Assembly: GCF_039532605.1 (NCBI RefSeq)
Contig: NZ_BAAARY010000003.1
Span: 186,001-250,000, forward strand
Source: Pilimelia columellifera
Lineage (GTDB): Bacteria; Actinomycetota; Actinomycetes; Mycobacteriales; Micromonosporaceae
Direction: 5' to 3'
Length of the DNA: 64,000 bases
Shown here: one piece after another, positions 42,188-50,619 of the stretch
Layout: every line of letters starts with the position of its first letter
Position numbering within the stretch: position 1 is the stretch's first letter
Translations under genes and position numbers: made by a program
Notes under the pieces: model-generated
Database searches by the model: none
What the model was told of the DNA's origin: nothing
Seen by the model: only the letters and a program-made list of their open reading frames with translations

Positions 42188-42226
42188 TCAGCGGTCAACG
42201 CCCCCGGGGAGGTGTTGACCGCCCGA

Positions 42227-43069
42227 TCATGACTGGGTGTGGATGTTCACGTTCTTGAGGACGACGTCGCCGCCGCGGGACTTCGCCGAGCACTGGTTGA
42301 TCTGGCGGACGTGGCCGGCGCCGTCGGCGACGTTGAAGCAGTACACGTAGTTCGTGGCCGTGCCGCCGCGCAGGTCGATCGTGATGCCCTTGCGGACGAC
42401 GTTCGGCGCGCCGGCGCTCCGGACGACGGCGTCGACGCCGCGCAGGTTCATCAGCGCGCCGGACGCCTCGCCGAGGCAGTCATCCCGCTGGTCACGCGGG
42501 TCGGAGATGATGTTCTTGCAGTCGGCGTCGCCGACGCCGAACGCCGACGGCGCGATCTCCAGCCGGTCGATCTGGCGGGTGCTGGTCTGGCCGTTGCGGT
42601 CCCGGTGGACCTGACGGACCGCCTCCAGCAGGACCCGGCCGCCGACGGCGCTCGCCGAGCAGATGTTGAGCTGGTGACCGGCGCCGCTCTGGGCCGACCG
42701 GCGCGTGGCACAGTGGTCCTTGTCCCGCTGCGGGCCCTCTTCCAACGCGTTGAGGACCGGGTTGTTGCGGTTGGCCGCCTGCGCCGCCGCGGAGACGTAG
42801 ATGTCCACGTTCTCCAGGGTGACCGTTCCGCCGGAGGCGTCGGCGGTGCAGCGGCTGTGCTGGAGCTTGAGCCTCTTCTGCTGGGCGAGCTGGACGGCGG
42901 TGGCGACGTTGCCGCACACGACCGACGCGTTTCCGTTGCCGCCGAGCATGCGGATGTCGACATCCGCGGCGAGCGCGGCGGCGGGCATGGTGGTTATGGC
43001 GACTGCGCCGGTGGCGACGGCCGCGAGCACGCGGGCCGTGGCGCCGGACAGGAACAGGTTGCGATGCAT
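42227..43069 (-). CDS. Exported protein with paired-cysteine repeat modules
   Basis: 280 residues from ATG 43069 (GGGAG upstream). A signal peptide (ending near ALAAD, residue 35) precedes modules related to those of the protein at 43793. Module one (about 36-94) reads VDIRMLGGNGN, one Cys, then a second Cys in SRCTADASGG and closes TVTLENVDIYV. The last module (about 226-278) begins ITIDLRGGTATNYVYC and ends SAKSRGGDVVLKNVNIHT. A partial copy lies between them. I know no family with this pattern. No membrane anchor or sorting signal is visible, so it is probably released or bound to the wall. Confidence 0.75.
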   Translation of the reverse strand: MHRNLFLSGATARVLAAVATGAVAITTMPAAALAADVDIRMLGGNGNASVVCGNVATAVQLAQQKRLKLQHSRCTADASGGTVTLENVDIYVSAAAQAANRNNPVLNALEEGPQRDKDHCATRRSAQSGAGHQLNICSASAVGGRVLLEAVRQVHRDRNGQTSTRQIDRLEIAPSAFGVGDADCKNIISDPRDQRDDCLGEASGALMNLRGVDAVVRSAGAPNVVRKGITIDLRGGTATNYVYCFNVADGAGHVRQINQCSAKSRGGDVVLKNVNIHTQS

Positions 43070-43089
43070 TTCAGATTCTCCCAGCAAAG

Positions 43090-43611
43090 TCAGGCGCGGC
43101 CGTGGATCGTTCTCACCGCGCCGGTGTGTAGGTCGTGCAGCGTTACTCGTACGGTGCGGCGAACCTCAAGGACGCAGTTCAGGCCCTCGATCCGGGGCGT
43201 GGCGACCTCCAGCCGGAGCCGACGCGTCACGGTGACGGCGCCGCGCCGGTTGGCGACCTGGCGGACGACGGTCCCGACGGTCCCGGACGAGCGGGTGGTG
43301 AGGATCGGGACGCCCGCCCGAAGGCAGACGGCGACGACAGCGCCGGTTGCCCGGACGGCCACCCGGTTCGCTGACCGCGGCTTCAGGCCGACCTGGCGGA
43401 ACACCACGTGCGCGACGTCACCGTTCCAGACCGCCCGGCCGATCGTGAAACGGTCGACCGGCGCCGCTGACGCCGGGACGCCGCCGGTGAGGATCATGGC
43501 GGTGGAGACGCCTATCGTCGCCGCGACGCGGCTCGCCTGACGCGACATGCGCCGGAGACGTGCGGGAACGGCTGCCGAGGTCTGGTACGTCTGGCCGGTG
43601 TGGACGGGCAC
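43090..43611 (-). CDS. Small exported protein, unknown
   Basis: 173 residues. A positively charged N-terminus of about 30 residues and a hydrophobic stretch (VAATIGVSTAMILTGG) end near ASAAP (residue 50), a signal peptide with a long n-region. The mature part (about 120 residues) is rich in Val and Arg and has two cysteines, in VVAVCLRAG and GLNCVLEV, which could pair. AGGAGG eight bases before GTG 43611 supports the longer start. It lies 20 bases upstream of the module protein at 42227 and is probably cotranscribed with it. No family recognised. Confidence 0.65.
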   Translation of the reverse strand: MPVHTGQTYQTSAAVPARLRRMSRQASRVAATIGVSTAMILTGGVPASAAPVDRFTIGRAVWNGDVAHVVFRQVGLKPRSANRVAVRATGAVVAVCLRAGVPILTTRSSGTVGTVVRQVANRRGAVTVTRRLRLEVATPRIEGLNCVLEVRRTVRVTLHDLHTGAVRTIHGRA

Positions 43612-43792
43612 GATGGGTTCCTCCTACGCAGAGCACTTGACCGGAAACGGCCGTCGGCCGTTGGCCAGCGAGGGCGCAACGGCTGGGCGCCGATCCGGCG
43701 GTTCAGACACGCGAATAAGGGGGAATGGTCGGGCGCGGGTGGCTGGCGCTAGCGCGACGGCCGGGACCCGAGGGCCCCGGCCGTCGCATGAA

Positions 43793-44281
43793 TCAGCTTC
43801 CGAGCTGCATGACCGTGATGCTGACGTCCTTCAGGTGGACGTTGCCGCCGTTGGCCTTGGCGCCGCTCTTGCAGGTGTTGGTCTGCTGGTTGTTCGCGGT
43901 GCCCTGCAGGACGTTCATGCAGGAGGAGATCGCGTTGGCGTCGCCGCCCACGATCGCGACCCGCGCCTTGTTGTAGGTGCGGCCGCCGCCGTCGAGGCTG
44001 CCTTCCTGGTTCACGAAGACCGAGACGTTGTCCAGCGTGACCGTGCCACCGTTGGCCTTGGCGAAGCTGCGGCAGGCGTTCGACCGCGGCTTCTTGCCGT
44101 AGCTGAGGGAGGTCTTGGCGTAGTTCACGCAGTGCGAGAGGCTGTTGGCGTTGCCGCCGCTCAGGACGATGTCCGCCGAGTTGAAGGTGGGGGGCGGCCC
44201 GGCCAGGGCGGGCGCGCCGGTGGCGAGCGCCGCGGCGGCGGCAGCGACGACCAGAGCGGTGCGGACTACAGCAGTGCGCAT
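43793..44281 (-). CDS. Exported protein with two paired-cysteine repeat modules
   Basis: 162 residues. The signal peptide ends near ALAG (residue 28). Two copies of one module follow, residues 36-90 and 106-157. Each opens with an alternating beta-strand and GG(N/D)AN (ADIVLSGGNANSLSHC; ARVAIVGGDANAISSC). A second Cys in NACRSFAKANGG or NTCKSGAKANGG follows, and each closes on TVTLDNVSVFV or NVHLKDVSITV. The Cys pairs are 51/70 and 121/137. The same module occurs in the protein at 42227. The pattern predicts small disulfide-bonded beta modules outside the cell. Function unknown; it lies between two halves of the flagellar cluster. Confidence 0.75.
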   Translation of the reverse strand: MRTAVVRTALVVAAAAAALATGAPALAGPPPTFNSADIVLSGGNANSLSHCVNYAKTSLSYGKKPRSNACRSFAKANGGTVTLDNVSVFVNQEGSLDGGGRTYNKARVAIVGGDANAISSCMNVLQGTANNQQTNTCKSGAKANGGNVHLKDVSITVMQLGS

Positions 44282-44857
44282 AACGAGAGTATCCCTTCGG
44301 GACGATTATGGCGGGAACGGCCGCCCTCCGTGGCCAACACATGCCCGGTGAAGGGCAATGTGCTCATTGGCCGACGAGAGCCTATACCGATGGGACCCCA
44401 TTCCACCTACTCGTTAATCCATTCAGGTGAGCTGGATGAAAATATCTTACGTTTCAGAGCGGCGATACTCGATACTCGGCGGTCAACAAGACCGGGAACC
44501 TTCGATTGGTGGACCCTACAGTGTCCGTTCGGCCCATTCTGGGACACGGAGCGGGGTCGTCGTTGGTGTGGCGAAGGGCCAGCAGATAGGTGAGATACGT
44601 CCAGAATCACCCGCATATATCAGGCTAGATAGACTGCGGCGGGCGTCGGAGACATCTCCGGCGCTGGTCACGGCATTGCGAAAGCATGGTAAACCGGCAA
44701 GACGTTTTCCGTTGCTGTCGCCAGCAATTCTCGTTCGAGTGAATAAGTGCTGAAGAGCGTGCCCGACGCTCCTCCACGAATTGTTGTCGCCAGCCTGGGC
44801 AATGAGTGACGCCGCAACCGTTTATGAGTCGACGTCGCCTCTTGCCGGACGCGAAGC
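44282..44857. other. Low-GC intergenic region without supported gene
   Basis: 576 bases with distinctly lower G+C than the rest. Short frames occur on both strands but lack codon bias and ribosome sites. A lone GCAACCG half-site sits near 44814. It is long enough to hold a small RNA or an extended leader for the exported protein at 43793, but I cannot define one. Confidence 0.4.
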
Positions 44858-44889
44858 GGGGGTCGGGGCGCTGATGCGCCCCGACCCCC
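44858..44889 (-). terminator. Terminator of the flgE operon
   Basis: Perfect 13-bp stem (GGGGGTCGGGGCG / CGCCCCGACCCCC) with a 6-base loop, 20 bases after the flgE stop on the - strand. It closes the long flgB-to-flgE transcription unit. Confidence 0.75.
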
Positions 44890-44909
44890 GTCGACTTATC
44901 CGGACCTGC

Positions 44910-46091
44910 TTATCGCTTGAGGTTCACCAGGTCCTCGAGCAGCGAGTCGCTGGTCGTGATGACCCGCGAGTTGGCCTGGAAGCCGCGCTGGGCGATGACC
45001 AGGTTGGTGAACTCCTGCGCAAGGTCCACGTTCGACATTTCCAGCGAGCCGGACGACAGCACGCCCTTCCCGCCCGTGCCCGGGGTGCCCCACTGGATCG
45101 GGCCCGAGTTGACCGTGTTGCGGTACATCGAGTCGCCGGCCTTCTCCAGACCGGTCGGGTTGTTGAAGTTCACCAGGGCGATCTGGCCCAGCGGCTGCTT
45201 GAGACCGTTGGAGAAGACGCCGTTGATGATGCCGTCCTTCGAGATGGTGAACGACTGGAGGGAGCCCATCGCCGAGCCGTCCTGGGACTGCGGGTTCACT
45301 GTCGCGTTGCCGGAGTAGGCGGTGATGCCGTCCAGGTCGCTGGAGATGCCCGTGGCCGGGTCGATCACCGGGCTGCCGCCGACCAGCGCGCCGGCCGCGT
45401 CGAAGGTGAGGGTGCCGTGCACGGTCGCGCCGCCGTTGTAGGAGACATCCCACGTGGTGGCCGCCGTCTTGGTGAAGGTCACCGACAGGGTGGAGGCGGT
45501 GCCGGCGGCGTCGTAGACGGTCATCGAGGTGGTGAGGGCGGACGCGACGGGCTGGTTGCCGGGCAGGTTGCCGCTGAAGACCGCGTTGTTGGTCACCGTA
45601 GGCGCGAGGAGCGCGCCCATCGGCAGGGTCACCTCGCCCGCGGCGCCGTTGGGGTTGATGGCGCCGGCCGCGTCGGCCTGCCAGCCCATCACCTTGAGAC
45701 CGCCGTTGGTGACCAGGGTGCCACCGGCGTCGAAGGAGAACGAGCCGTTGCGGGTGAACAGGGTCTCGGCGCCGTTGTCGACCGCGAAGAAGCCGTCGCC
45801 CTGGATCATGAGGTCGGTGCTACGGCCGGTCATCTGGGCCGCGCCCTGGCCGTAGTTGGTGGTGATCCCCGACAGTCGCACGCCCAGTCCCACCTGGGCC
45901 GGGTTCGAGCCGCCCAGACCGCCGGCCGGAGCGCCCGCCGGCTGGAGCATCTGGCTGAGGGTGTCCTGGAACGTGGCCTGGCTGGTCTTGTAGCCGGTGG
46001 TGTTGACGTTGGCGATGTTGTTGCCGGTCACGTCCATCATGGTCTGGTGGGTGCGCAGGCCGCTGATGCCGGAGAAGAGCGAACGAAGCAT
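44910..46091 (-). CDS. flgE: Flagellar hook protein FlgE
   Basis: 393 residues. The N-terminal rod/hook motif is MLRSLFSGISGLRTHQTMMD followed by NNIANVNTTGYK, and the C-terminal motif is NVDLAQEFTNLVIAQRGFQANSRVI, both for the coiled-coil D0 domain. The middle part (residues 90-330) is the variable outer domain, including the flagellar basal-body insert DLMIQGDGFFAV. FlgE polymerises into the hook. It is the last gene of the operon and is followed by a strong hairpin. No separate flgF or flgG gene is in the window. Confidence 0.95.
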   Translation of the reverse strand: MLRSLFSGISGLRTHQTMMDVTGNNIANVNTTGYKTSQATFQDTLSQMLQPAGAPAGGLGGSNPAQVGLGVRLSGITTNYGQGAAQMTGRSTDLMIQGDGFFAVDNGAETLFTRNGSFSFDAGGTLVTNGGLKVMGWQADAAGAINPNGAAGEVTLPMGALLAPTVTNNAVFSGNLPGNQPVASALTTSMTVYDAAGTASTLSVTFTKTAATTWDVSYNGGATVHGTLTFDAAGALVGGSPVIDPATGISSDLDGITAYSGNATVNPQSQDGSAMGSLQSFTISKDGIINGVFSNGLKQPLGQIALVNFNNPTGLEKAGDSMYRNTVNSGPIQWGTPGTGGKGVLSSGSLEMSNVDLAQEFTNLVIAQRGFQANSRVITTSDSLLEDLVNLKR

Positions 46092-46142
46092 GTGTGGGGT
46101 GTCCTTTGGGGCAGTCGGGTCAGGGCAAGGGTGACAAGGGGC

Positions 46143-46571
46143 TTACTTGTGGACTTCCTTGACCGAGGACAGCGGCACATCCTTGTCCCCGACCTTGAGG
46201 GTCGGGTCGCTGCCCAACATTGCTGAGGTGACGACTCCGGTCTGGGTGACGCCGGCGGCGTCGTCGTAGCTGATGGTGCGGCCGACCATGTTGCTGGCGC
46301 TGAGGGTGAGCTGGGCGGTGACCATGCTCTGTTGCGCCTTCGCCAGCTCACTGAGCTTCTCGACCTGGGTGAACTGCGCGGTCTGGGCGAGGAACTGGGT
46401 TCCGTCGCTGGGGCTCATCGGGTCCTGGTACTTCAGCTGGGCGACGAGGAGCTTGAGGAAGGTGTCCTTGCCCATGTCCTGGCCGCCACCGGTGGTCTGG
46501 GCGGGGAATTTCCCCAGCACCTGGTTGATCGGCGTGGGTGAGCCCGTACTTGAGGACAGCGGGTTGGTCAT
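46143..46571 (-). CDS. flgD: Hook capping protein FlgD
   Basis: 142 residues. The conserved part is the N-terminal FlgD domain: MGKDTFLKLLVAQLKYQDPMSPSDGTQFLAQTAQFTQVEK. A short C-terminal domain with GRTISYDD and VPLSSVKEV follows. Compared with enterobacterial FlgD (about 230) it lacks most of the C-terminal Tudor/FnIII-like domains, as usual in Gram-positives. It caps the growing hook. It lies between fliK and flgE, the expected order. Confidence 0.93.
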   Translation of the reverse strand: MTNPLSSSTGSPTPINQVLGKFPAQTTGGGQDMGKDTFLKLLVAQLKYQDPMSPSDGTQFLAQTAQFTQVEKLSELAKAQQSMVTAQLTLSASNMVGRTISYDDAAGVTQTGVVTSAMLGSDPTLKVGDKDVPLSSVKEVHK

Positions 46572-46593
46572 CTGGTTACTCCTGTCGTGGTGG

Positions 46594-47886
46594 TCAGAGT
46601 TGGAGATCGAGCTGCCGGCCGGCGGGCATGGCGGTCGGGGCCGGCAACGGCTCCGGCTCCGGCAGGGTCGCGCCGTTGCCGCCGCGGGCGCCGGGCATGG
46701 CGGACTGATGGCGCTGCTGGCCGGGGCCGGCGTCCTGCCGCAGGTCCAGCGCGGTGTCCTGGAAGCCGGCCTGGGCCAGTTCCCGACGAAGGTCCGGCAG
46801 CGACGCCCGGAGCGCCTCCCGGCCCGCTTCGGTCGCCCCGGTGATCTGGACGGCGATGGCGCCGTCGCGCACCTCAGCGACCACGCTGACCGCGCCGAGG
46901 TCAGCCGGGTGCAGGTGGACGGTGAGGCGGTGCACCCCGTCGGCGTCGAGTTTGAGCGGCACGATGTGGGTCGCCATCTGCTGCGCCGGCGTGGCCGGGG
47001 CGGCGGGGGGCGCCGGCGCGACCGGGACGGGCGCAGCGCGCGGGGCCGGCCCGGCCGGCGCGGCGAGACCGGCCGCTGCCGGCGCGGCGACGACCGGGGC
47101 GGGCGTCTCGACTGGCGCCGGCGCGCCGGCCGTGGCGGTGACAGCGGTCGGCGCGGCCTCAGCCGCCGCTGACGTCGGCGCGGTCAGGGCCGTGCCGCCG
47201 CCGGCGGCCTGCGCTGTCGGCGCGACCTGCTGGCCGGCCCCGGTCGCGGCGCCTGCCTGGCCGGTGGCCGGCGCCGGGGCGGCGACCGTCGTGGCCGGTC
47301 CACGGTTCGTTCCCTCGGCGGCGACTCCCGGCGTTCCGGCAGCCGCGACTGTCGGCGTTCCGGCGGCGGTGAGCGTGCCGGTGGCCGCGGACGGCGAGGC
47401 AGCGACCGTCGCGAGCGCGCCGTCGGCGGCTGGGGTCGGTCGGCCGGCCGGCGGCTGCGGTCCGGCGGCGGGTGTGCCGCCCGGCGCCGCCTCGGCGAGC
47501 GCCGGCCCGGCCACGGCAGCGGCGGTGAGCCTGGCAGGACCGGTCGCCGTGCCGGCGCCCGGCACGGCGACCTGCTGAGACGTCAGGACGGTCGGGGGCG
47601 GCGTCCCGGTGATTGGCGCGGCGCCGACGGCCGCCACGGCCAGGGCCATGGCGGCATCGGCCGGCGGGACGACGACGCCGTTGGCCGGGAGCTGGTCGTC
47701 GCGCTGGTCCTGGCCGTCGGTCTGCCCGCCCTCGGGCTGCTGGCCGGTGGTAGTCGCGGTCTCGACGGCCGCGGCCAGCGCCGCGGGGAAGTCGGCGCCG
47801 CCGACGGCGACCGGCGCGCCGCCGGAACGGGCTGCCCCGGCGCGGCCGGCGGTCGCCGGCGCGGTGGGAATCACGGGCATGGTCAT
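46594..47886 (-). CDS. fliK: Hook-length control protein FliK
   Basis: 430 residues from ATG 47886 (AGGAG eight bases before). Residues 1-330 are almost entirely Ala, Pro, Gly, Thr and Val, a disordered tape-measure region. The C-terminal 90 residues are the Flg_hook domain (VHRLTVHLHPADLGAVSVVAEV, ALRASLPDLRRELAQAGF). FliK measures the hook and triggers the FlhB switch. The longer frame up to 48915 is out of phase with the peptidoglycan hydrolase gene and is not real. Low-complexity coding sequence makes its length prone to change. Confidence 0.9.
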   Translation of the reverse strand: MTMPVIPTAPATAGRAGAARSGGAPVAVGGADFPAALAAAVETATTTGQQPEGGQTDGQDQRDDQLPANGVVVPPADAAMALAVAAVGAAPITGTPPPTVLTSQQVAVPGAGTATGPARLTAAAVAGPALAEAAPGGTPAAGPQPPAGRPTPAADGALATVAASPSAATGTLTAAGTPTVAAAGTPGVAAEGTNRGPATTVAAPAPATGQAGAATGAGQQVAPTAQAAGGGTALTAPTSAAAEAAPTAVTATAGAPAPVETPAPVVAAPAAAGLAAPAGPAPRAAPVPVAPAPPAAPATPAQQMATHIVPLKLDADGVHRLTVHLHPADLGAVSVVAEVRDGAIAVQITGATEAGREALRASLPDLRRELAQAGFQDTALDLRQDAGPGQQRHQSAMPGARGGNGATLPEPEPLPAPTAMPAGRQLDLQL

Positions 47887-47900
47887 CGTCTCTGCTCCTC

Positions 47901-48860
47901 TTAACCGAGCTTTGCCAGGGCGCGCTTGACCTTCGGCACGTACGCCTGGGTCTCGGCGAACGGCGGAATGCCCCCGTACCGCTGCACCGCTCCGCCGCCG
48001 GCGTTGTACGCGGCGAGGGCCAGGTCCACGGAGCCGAACTTCTTCAGGTTGCCGCGCATGATCCGGGCGGCGCCGTTCACCGCGGATGCCGGATCCATCG
48101 GGTTGACGTTCATCTCGCGGGCGGTAGCCGGCATGATCTGCATGAGGCCACGGGCGCCGGCGGGGCTGACGGCCTTGGCGTTGTAGCCCGACTCGACCTT
48201 GGCGATCGCGGCGAGCAGCTTCGGCGACACCCCGTACTTGGCGCCGGCGGCGTTGAACAGGTTCGCGTACGGCACCCCCGTGACCGCGTTGGCGCCCATC
48301 GACGCCGGCCGCACGCCAGCCGTCGCCGTGGTCGCCGCCGTCGCCTCGGCCGGCACGATCCGGCGGATCGAGGTCGGCTTCTGCCAGATCGCCTCGATCT
48401 TGACGTTCTGGCCGGGCTGTGGCGCGTGCAGCATCTTGTTGCCGCCGACGTAGATCCCGATGTGCCAGGCCGGGTCGCCGAAGGTGAGCAGGTCGCCGGG
48501 CTTGGCCTGCGCCATGTTCGGCACCTTCTCGCCCTGCTTGGCCTGGTCGGAGGCGATCCGGGGCAGCTTGACGCCCAGATCCTTGAAGACCCGCTGGACC
48601 AGCCCGGAGCAGTCCAGTCCGGTCTTGGGGTTCGTTCCGCCGAACACGTAGGGCACGCCGAGGTGCTTCTTGGCGCCGGCCACGACGTCCTTGCCGGAGA
48701 CCCCGCCCGTGCCGCCGGCGGCAGTGCTGGCCGTGCCGGTCGCCGCGGCCAGCTTGCTGGCGAACGCGGCGGCGTTCGCCTGGCTCACAGCGGCCGGCTG
48801 CTGCGGCGCGAACTGCGACTGTAGGGCCTGGATGCGGCCCACCATGTCCATCAGGCTCAC
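47901..48860 (-). CDS. lytA: Flagellar peptidoglycan hydrolase: NlpC/P60 plus lytic transglycosylase
   Basis: 319 residues. The N-terminal 50 residues are polar, without a signal peptide. An NlpC/P60 domain (about 55-165) shows Cys in LDCSGLVQRVF, His in WHIGIYVGG and a further polar His in MLHAPQ. A soluble lytic transglycosylase domain (about 195-315) has Glu in IAKVESGYN and GLMQIMPATA. It should cut both peptide and glycan links to let the rod or hook cross the wall, probably exported through the flagellar apparatus. GTG 48860 overlaps the fliJ stop. The symbol lytA follows my recollection of the Actinoplanes cluster. Confidence 0.88.
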   Translation of the reverse strand: MSLMDMVGRIQALQSQFAPQQPAAVSQANAAAFASKLAAATGTASTAAGGTGGVSGKDVVAGAKKHLGVPYVFGGTNPKTGLDCSGLVQRVFKDLGVKLPRIASDQAKQGEKVPNMAQAKPGDLLTFGDPAWHIGIYVGGNKMLHAPQPGQNVKIEAIWQKPTSIRRIVPAEATAATTATAGVRPASMGANAVTGVPYANLFNAAGAKYGVSPKLLAAIAKVESGYNAKAVSPAGARGLMQIMPATAREMNVNPMDPASAVNGAARIMRGNLKKFGSVDLALAAYNAGGGAVQRYGGIPPFAETQAYVPKVKRALAKLG

Positions 48861-49288
48861 GAGATGAGGTCCCCGGCACGGGCGGCGGCGGTGATGGCGA
48901 TCTCGTCGATGGCACGTTGCTCGACGGCGGCGGCGTGCGCCTTCTGCGCGGCGGCGTGGCGCTCGCCGAGGCGCTCGACGACGCGCCGGCGCTTGGCGGC
49001 CTCGGCCAGGTCGGCGGTCTGGGCGTCGACGTGGGCGTCGGCTTCCCCGATGGCGTGGTGGGCGGCCGACAGGCCGGCGGCCAGCGCGTGCCGGGCAGCC
49101 AGCGCGGCGACGACGGCGCGGGCGGTCCCGACCGGCGAGGCGTCGGTGGCGCGCAGGGCGTCGGCGCGCTCGTCGGCGTTCCTGCGGGCGTGCCGGGCGG
49201 CGCCGCGGGCCCGCACGACCTCGGCCTTGCGCACGTCCTCCTGCGCCTGGCGGGCGCGCAGGACCGTGCTGAGACGGAATCGGGCCAT
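48857..49288 (-). CDS. fliJ: Flagellar export protein FliJ
   Basis: 143 residues, almost wholly alpha-helical coiled coil with many Ala, Arg and Glu. It starts MARFRLSTVLRARQAQEDVRKAE, the usual FliJ opening. FliJ sits in the FliI hexamer and drives export by linking it to FlhA. ATG 49288 overlaps the fliI stop by one base, and the 3' end overlaps lytA by four. Sequence conservation in this family is low, so identification relies on position and helix pattern. Confidence 0.85.
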   Translation of the reverse strand: MARFRLSTVLRARQAQEDVRKAEVVRARGAARHARRNADERADALRATDASPVGTARAVVAALAARHALAAGLSAAHHAIGEADAHVDAQTADLAEAAKRRRVVERLGERHAAAQKAHAAAVEQRAIDEIAITAAARAGDLIS

Positions 49289-50619
49289 CAGACGGTGCTC
49301 CCTTCGATCGGGGCGGCGCGCAGCAGCGCGGAGAGCTGGTCCCAGGCGCCGGCGGCCGTCGTGGGGTCGTCGAGGTCCTGACGCAGGAACGCGGTGATCT
49401 GCGGCCACAGGGCCTGCGCGAGGTCGGCGTCGGCGTTGGTGCCGGTGACGTAGGCGCCGATCTCGACCAGCTCCCGCACGTCGCGGTGGGCGGCCAGCAG
49501 CCGGCGCAGCATGGTGGCCTTGGCCCGCTGGTCGGGGCTGGTCACCGTGTTGGTGAGTCGGGAGATCGAGTCCAGCGGCTCGATCGACGGGAAGTGCCCG
49601 GCGGTGGCGAGCTTACGGTCCAGCACGATGTGGCCGTCCAGGATGGAGCGGGCCGAGTCGGCGATCGGCTCGTTGTGGTCGTCGCCTTCGACCAGGACGG
49701 TGTAGAGGCCGGTGATGGTCCCGTTCTCGCCCGGCCCGGCGCGCTCCATGAGCGTGGCGAGCATGGCGAAGACCGACGGCGGGTAGCCGCGGGTGGCCGG
49801 CGGCTCGCCGACCGACAGGCCGACCTCCCGCTGTGCCATGGCGGTCCGGGTGACCGAGTCCATCATGAGCAGCACGTCGCCGCCGGCGTCGCGGAACCAC
49901 TCGGCGATCCGGGTGGCGACGAACGCGGCCCGCAGCCGGACCAGCGGGGCCTGGTCGCTGGTGGCGACGATGACGACGGAGCGGGCCAGGCCCTCGGGGC
50001 CGAGGTCGTTCTCGATGAACTCGCGGACCTCGCGGCCACGTTCGCCGACCAGGGCGATGACGTTGATCTGCGCGTCCGTGCCCCGGGTGATCATCGACAT
50101 GAGAGTCGACTTGCCGACGCCGGAGCCGGCGAAGATGCCCATGCGCTGCCCCCGGCCCATCGGCACCAGGGTGTCCAGGGCCCGTACGCCGAGGGTGATC
50201 GGGTCCTTGATCCGCTGCCGGGCCAGGGCCTGCGGCGGGGCGGCGTCGACGCCGACGTACTCGGCGCCCACCAGCGGGCCCAGGCCGTCCATCGGCCGCC
50301 CGAGGCCGTCGAGGATGCGACCGCGAAGGACCTCGCCCACGGGGACCTGGAGCGGGGCGCCGGTGTTGACGGCGGGGCTGCCGGAGCCGATGCCGGTGAG
50401 CTGGCCCAGGGGCAGGCACTGGAGCTTGTCGCCGTCGAGCGCGGTGACCTCGGCCAGCATGGCCCGGTCGCCCTCGCCGACGCGCACCAGATCGCCGACG
50501 CGTCCGCCGATGCCCTCGATGGTCATCCGCAGGCCGAGCGCCCCGGTCACGTGTCCGGAAACCTCGGGGGCGGCGGCCTGGGCGGCCCGGTTGAGTCGGT
50601 CGCGTAGCGCGGCGGTCAC
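49288..50619 (-). CDS. fliI: Flagellum-specific ATPase FliI
   Basis: 443 residues with the F1-beta-like order: N-terminal beta-barrel, Walker A in GIFAGSGVGKSTLMSM, catalytic Glu in VGERGREVREF, Walker B in VLLMMDSVTR, and GYPPSVFAMLATLMERAG. It energises export and unloads chaperones. The start overlaps the end of fliH by four bases and the stop touches fliJ. This is normal length. Confidence 0.96.
   Translation of the reverse strand: MTAALRDRLNRAAQAAAPEVSGHVTGALGLRMTIEGIGGRVGDLVRVGEGDRAMLAEVTALDGDKLQCLPLGQLTGIGSGSPAVNTGAPLQVPVGEVLRGRILDGLGRPMDGLGPLVGAEYVGVDAAPPQALARQRIKDPITLGVRALDTLVPMGRGQRMGIFAGSGVGKSTLMSMITRGTDAQINVIALVGERGREVREFIENDLGPEGLARSVVIVATSDQAPLVRLRAAFVATRIAEWFRDAGGDVLLMMDSVTRTAMAQREVGLSVGEPPATRGYPPSVFAMLATLMERAGPGENGTITGLYTVLVEGDDHNEPIADSARSILDGHIVLDRKLATAGHFPSIEPLDSISRLTNTVTSPDQRAKATMLRRLLAAHRDVRELVEIGAYVTGTNADADLAQALWPQITAFLRQDLDDPTTAAGAWDQLSALLRAAPIEGSTV

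Noticed and set aside
44427..44753. 108-residue frame in the low-GC gap
   Set aside because: No third-position G/C bias, no ribosome site, no recognisable motif; opposed by an equally weak frame on the other strand.
46594..48915. 773-residue frame covering fliK and the wall hydrolase on the - strand
   Set aside because: Only the part up to 47886 is in the fliK frame. The upstream part is out of frame with the clear NlpC/P60-transglycosylase gene and is rich in Arg/Gly.
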